Shown piece after piece: positions 1 through 6,249 of a stretch of DNA of 7,155 nt. The notes beneath the pieces were generated by a model that was not told where the DNA came from, did no database searches, and saw only the letters and a program-made list of their open reading frames with translations. The stretch's first letter is position 1. Each line of letters starts with the position of its first letter. A program made the position numbers and the translations under genes. This stretch comes from Actinoplanes liguriensis (GTDB lineage Bacteria > Actinomycetota > Actinomycetes > Mycobacteriales > Micromonosporaceae), in contig KL571341.1 in the NCBI GenBank assembly GCA_000715855.1, forward strand, positions 2,197 through 9,351, read 5' to 3'.

Positions 1-192
1 GCTCATCGGGCGGCGCTCGCCGCGAACGGCCGTACCGTGTCGGTGCTGGCGTGCGGGGTGGACCGGCCGTACCCGGTCACCAACACGGAGATGTTCGCGC
101 GGATCGCCGAGCGCGGCCTGCTGATCAGCGAGTGGCCGCCGGGCGCCGAGCCGCTGAGGCACCGAACTATTGACCGGACTACCAAGCTGTAG
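1..192 (+). pseudogene. dprA: DprA, upstream fragment (gene split by insertion)
   Basis: This is the middle of DprA (Smf), which binds incoming single-stranded DNA and loads RecA in the cytoplasm. The frame is open from base 1 and reads AHRAALAANGRTVSVLACG, then a GVDRPYP segment and ISEWPPGAEPLRHR, the typical Rossmann-like DprA core. The N-terminus lies outside the window. After the codon for Arg at 163-165 the family should continue with FLIRNRVIAA. Instead seven unrelated residues (TIDRTTK) plus one Leu follow, then TAG at 190-192. The missing part is found intact at 3961-4440, so 1-165 is native and about 166-192 belongs to the inserted element. The product would lack the rest of the core and the winged helix and is probably non-functional. 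The family assignment is firm; the break is read directly from the sequence. Confidence 0.93.
155..187. other. left element/chromosome junction (attL-like)
   Basis: The DprA reading frame departs from the family here, placing the boundary within a few bases of 165/166. The element side carries GACCGGACTACCAAG (172-186), which reads inward as the inverted counterpart of CTTGGTTCGG at the right end (3945-3954). The outer six bases, CTTGGT and ACCAAG, match perfectly and the inner CCGG is displaced by three bases. No target duplication is visible. This fits a tyrosine-recombinase crossover rather than DDE transposition. The exact crossover base cannot be fixed without an uninterrupted allele. 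Confidence 0.6.
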
Positions 193-219
193 ACCCACCC
201 CCCACTCTTTCGGTATACG
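190..219 (+). promoter_or_regulatory. possible promoter of the recombinase pair
   Basis: TAGACC (190-195), an 18-base spacer and TATACG (214-219) resemble a weak sigma-70-type promoter about 70 bases before the first recombinase start. TATACG is the most AT-rich hexamer in this leader. This is a pattern match only; read-through from the dprA promoter is an equally good source of transcription. Confidence 0.25.
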
Positions 220-290
220 CAGCGTGTCCGTCGAGATGATCCCGACGTTGCTCACCCAGAGATACCGATCACTGGTGGGGAGACGACTGC

Positions 291-1544
291 GTGGACTTGG
301 CCGAGCCCTCCGAACGAGACATCACGTCCATCGTCCTAAGGGACTGGGGGCGAGTCGGCCCGGCGGCCGAGCCGGTGCCCTTCACGGTCTACGACGACAC
401 CGGCGAACCCGTGAAGCCGATCCACAGATACCTACGCGACTTCGTCGCTCGCGGCAACAGCGCCGGCTCGGTACGCAGCTACGCCTACACGCTGCTGCGC
501 TGGTGGAGATTCCTCATGGCCGTCGACGTGCCGTGGGACCGGGCCACCTCGACGGAAACCAAAGACCTGGTGTTGTGGCTGCAGCACACCGAGAAACCGG
601 TCGCGAAGCGGCGCAAAGCGTCAGCATCCACCGCCGGAACTGTCAACCCTGTCACCCGCAAGGAGCACCAGAGCGACCAGTACAAGCCCCGAACCGTCCG
701 CCACTCAAACGCGGTGCTGCGCGCCTTCTACGAGTTCTGGATTGAGGAAGGACAGGGTCCGTTACGCAACCCTGTCCCGAGGGATCGCCGCGGTGCTCGG
801 CCGAACGCGCATCACAACCCGCTGGAGCCCTACCGTCCCGAGGGCCGGCTGCGCTACAACCCGAAGGTCCCCAAGCGGAAGCCCCGGTCCATGCCCGACG
901 ACGCCTGGCTGGACCTATTCAAAGCGATGAACTCGCATCGCGATCGCGCCCTTCTCGCTCTGGCGATCAGCACGGCAGCCCGCGCCAGCGAACTGCTCGG
1001 CGTGCGTGCCTGTGACGTCGACTGGGGTGACCAGCTCATCCGCGTGCGCCGCAAGGGGTCCGCGGCTGAGCAGTGGCTGCCGGCCAGCCCCGATGCGTTC
1101 GTGTGGCTCCGGCTCTACCTGACCGAGATCCACCGACTGCGGCCCGAACAGCCGCTGTGGTGGACACTGCGGCGTCGGCGTGGCGAGGACCGACCGCGCC
1201 GGGTGCCGCTGACCTACGACGCTCTGAGGGCCGTGCTGCGCCGGGCGAACGAGCTACTAGGCGCCAACTGGTCGATGCACGACCTGCGGCACACCTGCGC
1301 GCTGCGCATGGCACGTGACGAGAACCTGTCGCTGCGCGACGTGCAGACCTTGCTAGGGCACGCCCACCTGACCACCACCCAGATCTACCTGGAGGACGAC
1401 CAAGATGCAGTAATCAAGCGGGTACAGCAGCACCACGCCGAACAGCAGCAACGCGCAGCCGCGCCGCCGCCTGTCGCCGTGTTGGGACCTGGATACGACA
1501 CCGATGACATGTCGGTTCTCTTCGGTGAAGGACTTGCGCAATGA
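291..1544 (+). CDS. tyrosine recombinase, TnpA-like (417 aa)
   Basis: This is a site-specific recombinase that cuts and rejoins DNA through a covalent phosphotyrosine. Residues about 40-150 form the SAM-like core-binding domain (YLRDFVARGNSAGSVRSYAYT and on to the RAFYEFW helix). The catalytic domain spans about 200-375. Arg231 lies in TAARASELL, Lys255 in VRRKGSA, His330/Arg333 in MHDLRHT, His357 in LLGHAHL, and the nucleophile is Tyr366 in TTTQIYLED. All expected catalytic residues are present. The tail after 375 is Gln/Ala/Pro-rich. It is longer than Tn554 TnpA (361 aa). The GTG start at 291 is chosen because GGAG (279-282) sits 8 bases upstream. The stop overlaps the start of the next gene as ATGA, implying translational coupling. 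It could be named simply 'site-specific integrase'; the TnpA role is inferred from its partner. Confidence 0.93.
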   Translation: MDLAEPSERDITSIVLRDWGRVGPAAEPVPFTVYDDTGEPVKPIHRYLRDFVARGNSAGSVRSYAYTLLRWWRFLMAVDVPWDRATSTETKDLVLWLQHTEKPVAKRRKASASTAGTVNPVTRKEHQSDQYKPRTVRHSNAVLRAFYEFWIEEGQGPLRNPVPRDRRGARPNAHHNPLEPYRPEGRLRYNPKVPKRKPRSMPDDAWLDLFKAMNSHRDRALLALAISTAARASELLGVRACDVDWGDQLIRVRRKGSAAEQWLPASPDAFVWLRLYLTEIHRLRPEQPLWWTLRRRRGEDRPRRVPLTYDALRAVLRRANELLGANWSMHDLRHTCALRMARDENLSLRDVQTLLGHAHLTTTQIYLEDDQDAVIKRVQQHHAEQQQRAAAPPPVAVLGPGYDTDDMSVLFGEGLAQ

Positions 1545-3916
1545 CCGTAGCAATCTCGGAAAAGGCGCAGGTCAAGAAGCCTATTGCCCTACCTGATCGT
1601 CTACCTTCCCACCATCCGCTCGGTCGCCTTGATCGATGCGACATCGACGGCGTCCTGGCCGTGCTGCCGCAACTTCCGTCTTGGCCCAGCGAGGGACACA
1701 AACGCAACCGGTGGCAGCGAGGTGCCCGCCAAGTCCTGGAATGGCTGCTGACCTACCCGGGCGAGGGATGGCATGACCGCTGGCTGGCCGCAGACATCCA
1801 TGATCGGTCCTGGATTGAGAAGGTCGACGCCGCTACGGCTCCGGCTCCCCTCAACCATCGCCTGGATGGAATGCGCGCGCTGCTGCTCCTGCGCGTGGTT
1901 CGTCCCAGTTACCAGTTCTTGCACAACTACAAGGGATTCGTCCTCTACGACAACGTCCGGGTGACGATCAGCCCCGACCTATTCACGAAAGCGTCGGAGG
2001 AGGCCACGCGGCTCGGCATGACCGGGGCCCAGCTTCACCGGCCGCTGATCACGCTAGCCAAGCTGGCGCTGCGCACCGGCAAGGGCCTCAGCGAGCTGCA
2101 ACCCGAGGACTTCTTCCAGGTTGCTGCCGAGTGCCGGGCCTGCGGGTTGAGAGCGCCCGGACTAAACGCGGCCTGGGATCTCCTCCGTGGCATCGGCGTA
2201 CTGCCGGGCGAGCAGTCGTACCGTGCAGCGATCAAGGCCGGGCAGCGCACGACCGCTGACCTGGTCGACGCGCAGGGTCTGTGCTGCGCCGAGATCCGCG
2301 ACGTGCTCGTGCGCTACTGCGAGGAGCGTCGCCCAGCCATGGACTACGGGTCCTTCCGTGGGCTCGTCAGGGACCTGGCCGGCACCTTCTGGGCAGATCT
2401 TGAGAAACACCATCCGGGGATCGATTCACTGCGACTGCCGTCCGACGTTGCGCTGGCCTGGAAAGAGCGTGCCAAGACGATCGCTGATCCACGCCTCCCG
2501 GCTCGGCCCCGCCGCGACTACGCCCACCTGCTGATGCGCGTTCGGGCCTTCTACCTCGACGTGCAGGAATGGGCCCACGAAGACCCTTCGTGGGCGCCCT
2601 ACGCCGCGCCGAGCCCCGTTCGCAAGAACGATACGGACGGATATCACAAGGTCAGGAAGCAGACCACTGCGGCGATGCACCAGCGCGTTCGCGAACGACT
2701 GCCTCAACTTCCGGTTCTAGTCCGTGCCGCCGAGCGCAACCGCGAACGTCACCAGACCCTCCTCACCCGCGCAACGGCCACCTCCCTCGGCGAGACGTTC
2801 GACCATGACGGAACCACCTTCCTGCGCACCGCCCCGAAGAGGACGTTGCATCGCAACGAGCGCCAACGCGGCCCGGACAACGTTTGGGTCATCGATCTTT
2901 CGAGCAACACCGCGATCAACGTGACGAACACCGAGAACGCTGCGTTCTGGGGCTGGGCGATCGTGGAAACGCTCAGGCATACCGGCGTTCGAGTTGAAGA
3001 GCTACTGGAGATCACGCAGCTGGCGCTGACCTCCTACAAGCTGCGTGACACCGGCGAGGTTGTGCCACTCCTGCAGATCGTGCCGTCGAAGTCGAACAGC
3101 GAACGACTGCTGCTCGTCAGCCCTGAACTGGCCAGCGTCCTGGCAACGATCATTAAGCGAGTCCGCGACCCGGAGACCGGGCGCATCCCGCTCACCACGC
3201 GATATGACGAGCATGAGTGCGTCACGGGTCCTCCGCTGCCCCACATCTTCAAGCACACCATCGGCTGGCGGCACGAGGTCATCAGCCCAGCGCAGGTCCA
3301 GCGCCTGCTCAACGACATCCCGAAGCTCGCGGGGCTCACCGACGCCACCGGGAAGCCGTTGCGCTACACACCCCACGACTTTCGGCGCATCTTCGTCACC
3401 GACGCCGTGGCTGGGGGCCTGCCCGTCCATATCGCAGCTCGTCTGCTCGGCCACGAGAATCTCAACACCACGCAGGCGTACCTGGCGGTCTTCCAGGAAG
3501 ATTTGGTCCGCTCCTACAGGGCGTTCCTTGCCGGCCGGCGTGCACTGCGTCCGACCGCCGAGTACCGAGAGCCGACCGCCGCCGAGTGGCAGGATTTTAA
3601 CGACCACTTCAAGCTCCGCAAACTCGGGCTCGGCACCTGCGGCCGCCCCTACGACACACCTTGCAATCATGAACATGCGTGTGTTCGCTGCCCGATGCTG
3701 CAGGTCGACCCCGATCAGCGCCCTCGCCTTGAGGAAATCGTGACCAATCTCGAAGAGCGCATCGCCGAGGCCGAGGAGAACGGGTGGCTCGGAGAGGTCC
3801 AAGGGCTCCAGGTCTCCTTGGACGCGGCCCGCGTCAAGCTCGCTGGACTCGACCGCCAGGGCCCCAGTGCTCCCGTGAGCCTCGGACTGCCAGTGATCAG
3901 AGATAACTCCGTGTAG
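1541..3916 (+). CDS. large tyrosine recombinase, TnpB-like (791 aa)
   Basis: This is the second recombinase of the pair and probably acts with the 417-aa protein on the element ends. The N-terminal ~440 residues are a long DNA-binding/oligomerisation region without a motif I can name. The catalytic domain runs from about 465 to 665, with Arg484 in TGVRVEELL, Lys517 in VPSKSNSE, His612/Arg615 in PHDFRRIF, His638 in LLGHENL and Tyr647 in TTQAYLAV. After it comes a probable zinc-binding cluster: Cys700, Cys708, His710, His712, Cys714 and Cys717 (NHEHACVRC). A charged helix rich in Glu/Arg follows (about 728-770), probably a coiled coil. This zinc-cluster-plus-helix tail and the length are typical of TnpB-like integrases. 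The ATG at 1541 overlaps the upstream stop and has GAAGGA 8 bases before it (1527-1532). Intact, with no sign of decay. Confidence 0.93.
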   Translation: MTVAISEKAQVKKPIALPDRLPSHHPLGRLDRCDIDGVLAVLPQLPSWPSEGHKRNRWQRGARQVLEWLLTYPGEGWHDRWLAADIHDRSWIEKVDAATAPAPLNHRLDGMRALLLLRVVRPSYQFLHNYKGFVLYDNVRVTISPDLFTKASEEATRLGMTGAQLHRPLITLAKLALRTGKGLSELQPEDFFQVAAECRACGLRAPGLNAAWDLLRGIGVLPGEQSYRAAIKAGQRTTADLVDAQGLCCAEIRDVLVRYCEERRPAMDYGSFRGLVRDLAGTFWADLEKHHPGIDSLRLPSDVALAWKERAKTIADPRLPARPRRDYAHLLMRVRAFYLDVQEWAHEDPSWAPYAAPSPVRKNDTDGYHKVRKQTTAAMHQRVRERLPQLPVLVRAAERNRERHQTLLTRATATSLGETFDHDGTTFLRTAPKRTLHRNERQRGPDNVWVIDLSSNTAINVTNTENAAFWGWAIVETLRHTGVRVEELLEITQLALTSYKLRDTGEVVPLLQIVPSKSNSERLLLVSPELASVLATIIKRVRDPETGRIPLTTRYDEHECVTGPPLPHIFKHTIGWRHEVISPAQVQRLLNDIPKLAGLTDATGKPLRYTPHDFRRIFVTDAVAGGLPVHIAARLLGHENLNTTQAYLAVFQEDLVRSYRAFLAGRRALRPTAEYREPTAAEWQDFNDHFKLRKLGLGTCGRPYDTPCNHEHACVRCPMLQVDPDQRPRLEEIVTNLEERIAEAEENGWLGEVQGLQVSLDAARVKLAGLDRQGPSAPVSLGLPVIRDNSV

Positions 3917-3944
3917 TCACAAAACCTGTCAGATTGATGATCTT

Positions 3945-3976
3945 CTTGGTTCGGATAAGTTTCCTGATCCGGAACC
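3945..3976. other. right junction and core-like site (attR-like)
   Basis: GGTTCGGAT (3948-3956, element side) and ATCCGGAACC (3967-3976, dprA side) are inverted copies apart from one extra C in the dprA arm. They flank a 10-base spacer, AAGTTTCCTG. Paired arms around a short spacer are the standard core architecture for tyrosine recombinases. The dprA arm encodes part of the conserved LIRNR motif, which would explain target choice. The boundary between element and chromosome falls inside the spacer near 3960/3961. The dyad is seen directly; its use by these recombinases is inferred. Confidence 0.6.
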
Positions 3977-4440
3977 GGGTGATCGCGGCCGCCACCGCGG
4001 GCACCGTCGTCGTCGAGGCGGCCGCCCGCAGCGGCGCCACCCAGACGATGAGCCGGGTGCTCGCCCTGAACCGGCCCGGGATGGTCGTGCCGGGGCCGGT
4101 GACCTCGGCGATGTCGGTCGGCTGCCACGAGTTGCTGCGGAAGCATCCGGACGCACGGCTGGTCACGTCGATCGCCGACGTGCTGGAGGAGGTGGGCCGG
4201 ATCGGGGAGTACCTGGAGCCGGCGCCACGAGGACGCGAGCGCGTCCGGGACCGGCTGGACGAGGAGTCGGCGCTGATCCTGGAGGCGTTGCCCCGGCGCG
4301 GGACGGCGACCCCGGAGGAGCTCGCGGCGGAGGCTCGGCTGGACCTTCGTACCGTCCTGCGGCGCCTGTCCCTGCTGGAGGCGGCGGGCCTGGTGATGCG
4401 GACCGAGTCCGGGATCATGCTCGCGGCGCGAGGCGGTTAA
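3961..4440 (+). pseudogene. dprA: DprA, downstream fragment with winged helix
   Basis: This continues the DprA frame lost at 165. It opens FLIRNRVIAAATAGTVVVEA, followed by AARSGATQTM, RPGMVVPGPVTSAMSVGCHE and ADVLEEVG, the conserved second half of the DprA core. The last ~60 residues (LDEESALILEALPRRG... to ...TESGIMLAARGG) form the DprA-type winged helix. The stop is TAA at 4438-4440. An in-frame ATG at 3934 in the element end (MMIFLVRIS...) could give a 168-aa C-terminal protein, but no clear ribosome site precedes it. Codons appear intact with no secondary stops, so the interruption may be recent or reversible. The other half lies at 1-165. Confidence 0.93.
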
Positions 4441-4453
4441 CCGATGGACGCCG

Positions 4454-4469
4454 TCACCCGAACGGGTGA
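4454..4469. terminator. hairpin 13 bases after dprA stop
   Basis: TCACCCGAACGGGTGA is a perfect inverted repeat. It forms a six-base-pair stem with a GAAC loop, or seven pairs counting the loop-closing C-G. It follows the dprA stop closely but has no U tract, as is usual for actinomycete terminators. It could equally be an operator. Nothing else recognisable lies between 4441 and 4674. Confidence 0.45.
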
Positions 4470-4674
4470 ACGGACATGGATTTCCCGGGCTTCGATCGCC
4501 ACCGAAAACGACCGTCCGCAGTGGATCGCAGCCATCCTCGCACTGATCTTGACAGCGGCGCTGACCACGGCGTTCGTCGCGATTCTTTGCGGAAACTTTG
4601 AACGCGGCGCGACCACCCGGGGCTACTGCCGGACGGCTCCCGGGAAGCCGGTTCCGAACAGCACCCGGAGGCGA

Positions 4675-4917
4675 TCAGTCCTCGGATTCATCCAGGTCAC
4701 GACGGTGGACCTTCATCCAGGCCTCGACGTCCTCGGTCAGCCACACCTTGCCCTGGGCCAGATCCGCGACGGGCTTGGGAAAGTCCGGACGGCTGGTGAT
4801 CTGGTACGCCCTCTGACGGCTCACACCGCCCAGGCGGATACGGATCTCGTGTGCGCCCATGAGGCGGATCGGCTTCACTCCCACATGATCGACCGTAGGC
4901 GCGGGACTATTAGGCAT
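4675..4917 (-). CDS. small AlpA/excisionase-like HTH protein
   Basis: This is a putative DNA-binding protein of 80 aa or less. Residues about 20-70 (MGAHEIRIRLGGVSRQRAYQ..., then FPKPVADL, GKVWLTEDVEAWM) match the AlpA/excisionase-like helix-turn-helix. GVSRQRAYQI is the HTH, the FPxPV turn follows, and the W-x-x-x-D-V-x-x-W helix closes the fold. Such proteins act as small regulators or recombination directionality factors. The ATG at 4917 is the longest start. In-frame GTG codons at 4884 and 4878 lie closer to the conserved part and a TAATAG box (4912-4907) sits just ahead of them, so the true start may be there. It is divergent from the Cys-rich gene at 4969 and shares its short control region. 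No recombinase sits beside it, so a regulator seems likelier than an excisionase. The fold is fairly sure; the role is inferred. Confidence 0.8.
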   Translation of the reverse strand: MPNSPAPTVDHVGVKPIRLMGAHEIRIRLGGVSRQRAYQITSRPDFPKPVADLAQGKVWLTEDVEAWMKVHRRDLDESED

Positions 4918-4932
4918 ACGGCAGGTTGGCGG

Positions 4933-4976
4933 GAGACAGCTAGTCGTACGTCCATTAGGATCGTCGCCATGACTAG
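4933..4976 (+). promoter_or_regulatory. leaderless promoter of the Cys-rich gene
   Basis: GAGACA (4933-4938), a 17-base spacer, TAGGAT (4956-4961) and exactly 7 bases to ATG (4969) place the predicted transcript start on the initiation codon. There is no Shine-Dalgarno sequence, as expected for leaderless mRNA. The perfect inverted pair CTAGTC (4940-4945) and GACTAG (4971-4976) brackets the -10 box and could be an operator for the divergent HTH protein. The palindrome CGTACG sits at 4945-4950. Confidence 0.5.
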
Positions 4977-5667
4977 ATGTCGCTCAACAAGTGGACACGT
5001 GCCCGTTTCTCCACGTCATCGCCGGGACTGGCGCACACTGTGGCGCCGTTGCCGATGCGGGCTGCCGGCACCGTGCGTGGACCGGCTGGTCCCGGCGCCA
5101 CCCCGGCCGTACCCGCCTCGCGGTGAGGCGCCGGAGCGGTCTACGCCGCCCGCACATTCCGACAAAGTGCCTCCGGATCCGCGGAAGCCCCGCCTGGCGG
5201 CCGTTCCTCGTCAGCGTCAGGCGTCCACGGCCCACAACGCCCGGCCGCACGACTCCCCCGGTCCGGCGATACCGCACTCCCCCGGCTCGGCGTCACCGCA
5301 TTCCCCCGGCTCGGCGTCACCGCACTCGCCTGGCTCGGCACTACGGCACTCGCGCGGCTCGGCGTCAACGCACGGGCTGGAGAGCGGCACCTCGGCACGC
5401 TGCGGGGGCGAGCCGGACGGGAGCACCTCAGCACGAGACGGAAACGAACCCGGCAGCGACGCAGAGAAGGAGGCGCGACCGGGCCTCGACAGCATCCGGG
5501 CGGGAACACCGGACGAGCGGTCGGTCGGTCGAGCTTCGGTGCCCCGGCCCCGGCATGCGGAGGCGAACGTCGGCCGCGCCGGCAATCTGACCCCCGGGCA
5601 GCGGCAGCGCACGGTCTGCAACGACCCGTTCAAGAACCACCTGCATCGACGCCGCGACCGACGCTGA
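4969..5667 (+). CDS. Cys-motif protein with Pro/Ser/Ala repeat region (232 aa)
   Basis: Function unknown. Residues 12-41 (VPVSPRHRRDWRTLWRRCRC, then GLPAPCVDRLVPA) are the best-conserved-looking part. Cys28, Cys30 and Cys36 form C-x-C-x5-C, a possible half zinc knuckle, next to a Trp/Arg helix. I have an impression of short actinomycete proteins beginning this way, but no named family. Residues 97-136 are five octapeptide repeats near PGSASPHS. The rest is disordered, charged sequence, and the end has VGRAGNLTPGQRQR, which may be a second conserved patch. No signal peptide or membrane segment. The ATG at 4969 is chosen because a promoter places transcription on it. A GTG at 4999 (VPVSPRH) is an alternative, and the frame is open back to 4444, but that extension crosses the opposite-strand HTH gene. 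The next gene, on the same strand, carries a related Cys motif. Moderate confidence because of the low complexity. Confidence 0.6.
   Translation: MTRCRSTSGHVPVSPRHRRDWRTLWRRCRCGLPAPCVDRLVPAPPRPYPPRGEAPERSTPPAHSDKVPPDPRKPRLAAVPRQRQASTAHNARPHDSPGPAIPHSPGSASPHSPGSASPHSPGSALRHSRGSASTHGLESGTSARCGGEPDGSTSARDGNEPGSDAEKEARPGLDSIRAGTPDERSVGRASVPRPRHAEANVGRAGNLTPGQRQRTVCNDPFKNHLHRRRDRR
5257..5376 (+). repeat. 24-bp tandem repeat, five units
   Basis: Units start at 5257, 5281, 5305, 5329 and 5353, with consensus CCCGGCTCGGCGTCACCGCA plus CTCC. Units 2 and 3 are nearly identical; 1, 4 and 5 have diverged. The array is in frame with the Cys-rich gene and encodes PGSASPHS octapeptides. No spacers, so not CRISPR. 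Confidence 0.9.
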
Positions 5668-5731
5668 GCAGGACGACTACCGGGGAGGCAACGAACCCGC
5701 CTGCGGACGCGGCACGGAGCCATCTCGCGCG

Positions 5732-6088
5732 ATGGATTGCCGGCGGCGACGGGCGCAACGAAGCGTTGAGGATGCCGTCGCACGGGCCGAGCCGGGTGCG
5801 ATGGTGCTGGCCGGATTCGGGGGAACATCGTTGACCACCGCGCAAGAAGCCGAGCACCTGCACGAACGGCCGAACTGGAACTGCCGCGTCTGCAGCCGGC
5901 CATGGCCGTGCCTCACCGCACGGACCAGGCTGCTGCACGAATACCGCGCGTTCCCCTCGCTGTTGCGGGTGTATCTCTCGGCGCAGATGTACGAGGCGCT
6001 CCAGGACATGGTCCTCGACGGCACGGGACCGTTGAACCTCTACGACCGGTTCCTCGCCTGGGCCTGGCACGAGCCACCACACCGATGA
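5732..6088 (+). CDS. small Cys-motif protein of unknown function
   Basis: The core runs from EHLHERPNWNCRVCSRPWPC through LTARTRLLHEYRAFPSLLRV, YLSAQMYEAL and LYDRFLAWAW. Cys51, Cys54 and Cys60 (C-x2-C-x5-C) look like a metal-binding knuckle, followed by an all-helical remainder. Similar short actinomycete proteins are, as I recall, sometimes labelled 'flavin reductase', but no flavin-binding domain is visible here and I would not use that name. The ATG at 5732 gives 118 aa. A TTG at 5831, preceded by GGGGGA with 6 bases spacing, gives 85 aa beginning MTTAQEAEHLHERPNWNC and is the start I consider most likely. The first 33 residues look non-conserved. It lies 64 bases after the other Cys gene on the same strand, probably co-transcribed. 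Its last codons (EPPHR and stop) are the first unit of a tandem array. Confidence 0.75.
   Translation: MDCRRRRAQRSVEDAVARAEPGAMVLAGFGGTSLTTAQEAEHLHERPNWNCRVCSRPWPCLTARTRLLHEYRAFPSLLRVYLSAQMYEALQDMVLDGTGPLNLYDRFLAWAWHEPPHR
5819..5824 (+). promoter_or_regulatory. ribosome binding site favouring TTG 5831
   Basis: GGGGGA lies 6 bases before an in-frame TTG at 5831 and is the only good Shine-Dalgarno match near a start in this gene. The ATG at 5732 has GGAG only at a 13-base distance, and the ATG at 5801 has none. The strong GGGGAGG at 5682-5688 has no usable start codon downstream of it in this frame. Confidence 0.45.
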
Positions 6089-6249
6089 CGTCGGGCGGGC
6101 CAGCACGAGCCACCACACCGATGACGTCGAGCGGACCGGCGCGAGCCACCACACCGATGACGTCGAGCGGACTGGCGCGAGCCGCCACGCCGATGAGGTC
6201 GGGCGGACTGACGCGAGCCGCCAAGCCGATGAACGCGAGCGGCACGAGC
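6070..6249 (+). repeat. 36-bp tandem repeat, five units
   Basis: Units start at 6070, 6106, 6142, 6178 and 6214. The first half is CGAGCCACCACACCGATGAC and the second half GTCGAGCGGACTGGCG. Units 1-3 are close copies; 4 and 5 diverge progressively. Unit 1 contains the last codons and TGA (6086-6088) of the small Cys gene, so each unit repeats that stop in the same frame. Another frame stays open (TPMTSSGPARAT units), but no start or ribosome site supports translation. Confidence 0.92.

Larger units (their letters stand above)
166..3960 (+). mobile_element. Tn554-like two-recombinase element inserted in dprA
   Basis: The element is about 3.8 kb. Its edges are defined by where the dprA reading frame stops and resumes, and the two halves rejoin in frame (165 to 3961). 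It holds only two overlapping tyrosine-recombinase genes and short flanks of about 125 bp (left) and 44 bp (right). Tn554 of staphylococci also uses two recombinases of unequal size (TnpA, TnpB), inserts site-specifically into a housekeeping gene (radC) and makes no target duplication. It additionally carries tnpC and resistance cargo, and neither is seen here. By eye the element is less extreme in G+C than the flanking dprA codons, consistent with acquisition. An integrated minimal element is the best reading. Whether it still moves is unknown, but both recombinases look intact. Confidence 0.85.

Noticed and set aside
170..745. 191-aa frame overlapping the first recombinase.
   Set aside because: Arg-rich shadow of the recombinase in another frame, without ribosome site or recognisable domain.
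3002..3802. 266-aa minus-strand frame inside the TnpB-like gene.
   Set aside because: Antisense shadow. The plus-strand frame carries all catalytic residues of a tyrosine recombinase.
267..3898. Nine-base inverted pair GATCACTGG (267-275) and CCAGTGATC (3890-3898) near both element ends.
   Set aside because: Distances from the ends differ (about 100 and 62 bases) and a nine-base match between two such flanks is not very unlikely by chance. Could be an accessory arm site but is not supported enough.
4441..4674. Searched for tRNA or other RNA as an integration target beside dprA (TTCGATC at about 4493).
   Set aside because: The T-loop-like heptamer has no paired stem or acceptor around it. 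Only the hairpin at 4454-4469 stands out.
4444..4968. Plus-strand frame continuous with the Cys-rich gene, giving 407 aa and a hydrophobic stretch near 4523-4590.
   Set aside because: It runs antisense through the well-supported HTH gene, has no ribosome site at 4444, and a leaderless promoter points to 4969. The hydrophobic run alone does not support a gene.
5257..6249. Tandem repeats considered as CRISPR arrays.
   Set aside because: Units are directly adjacent with no unique spacers, diverge steadily, and no cas gene is present.
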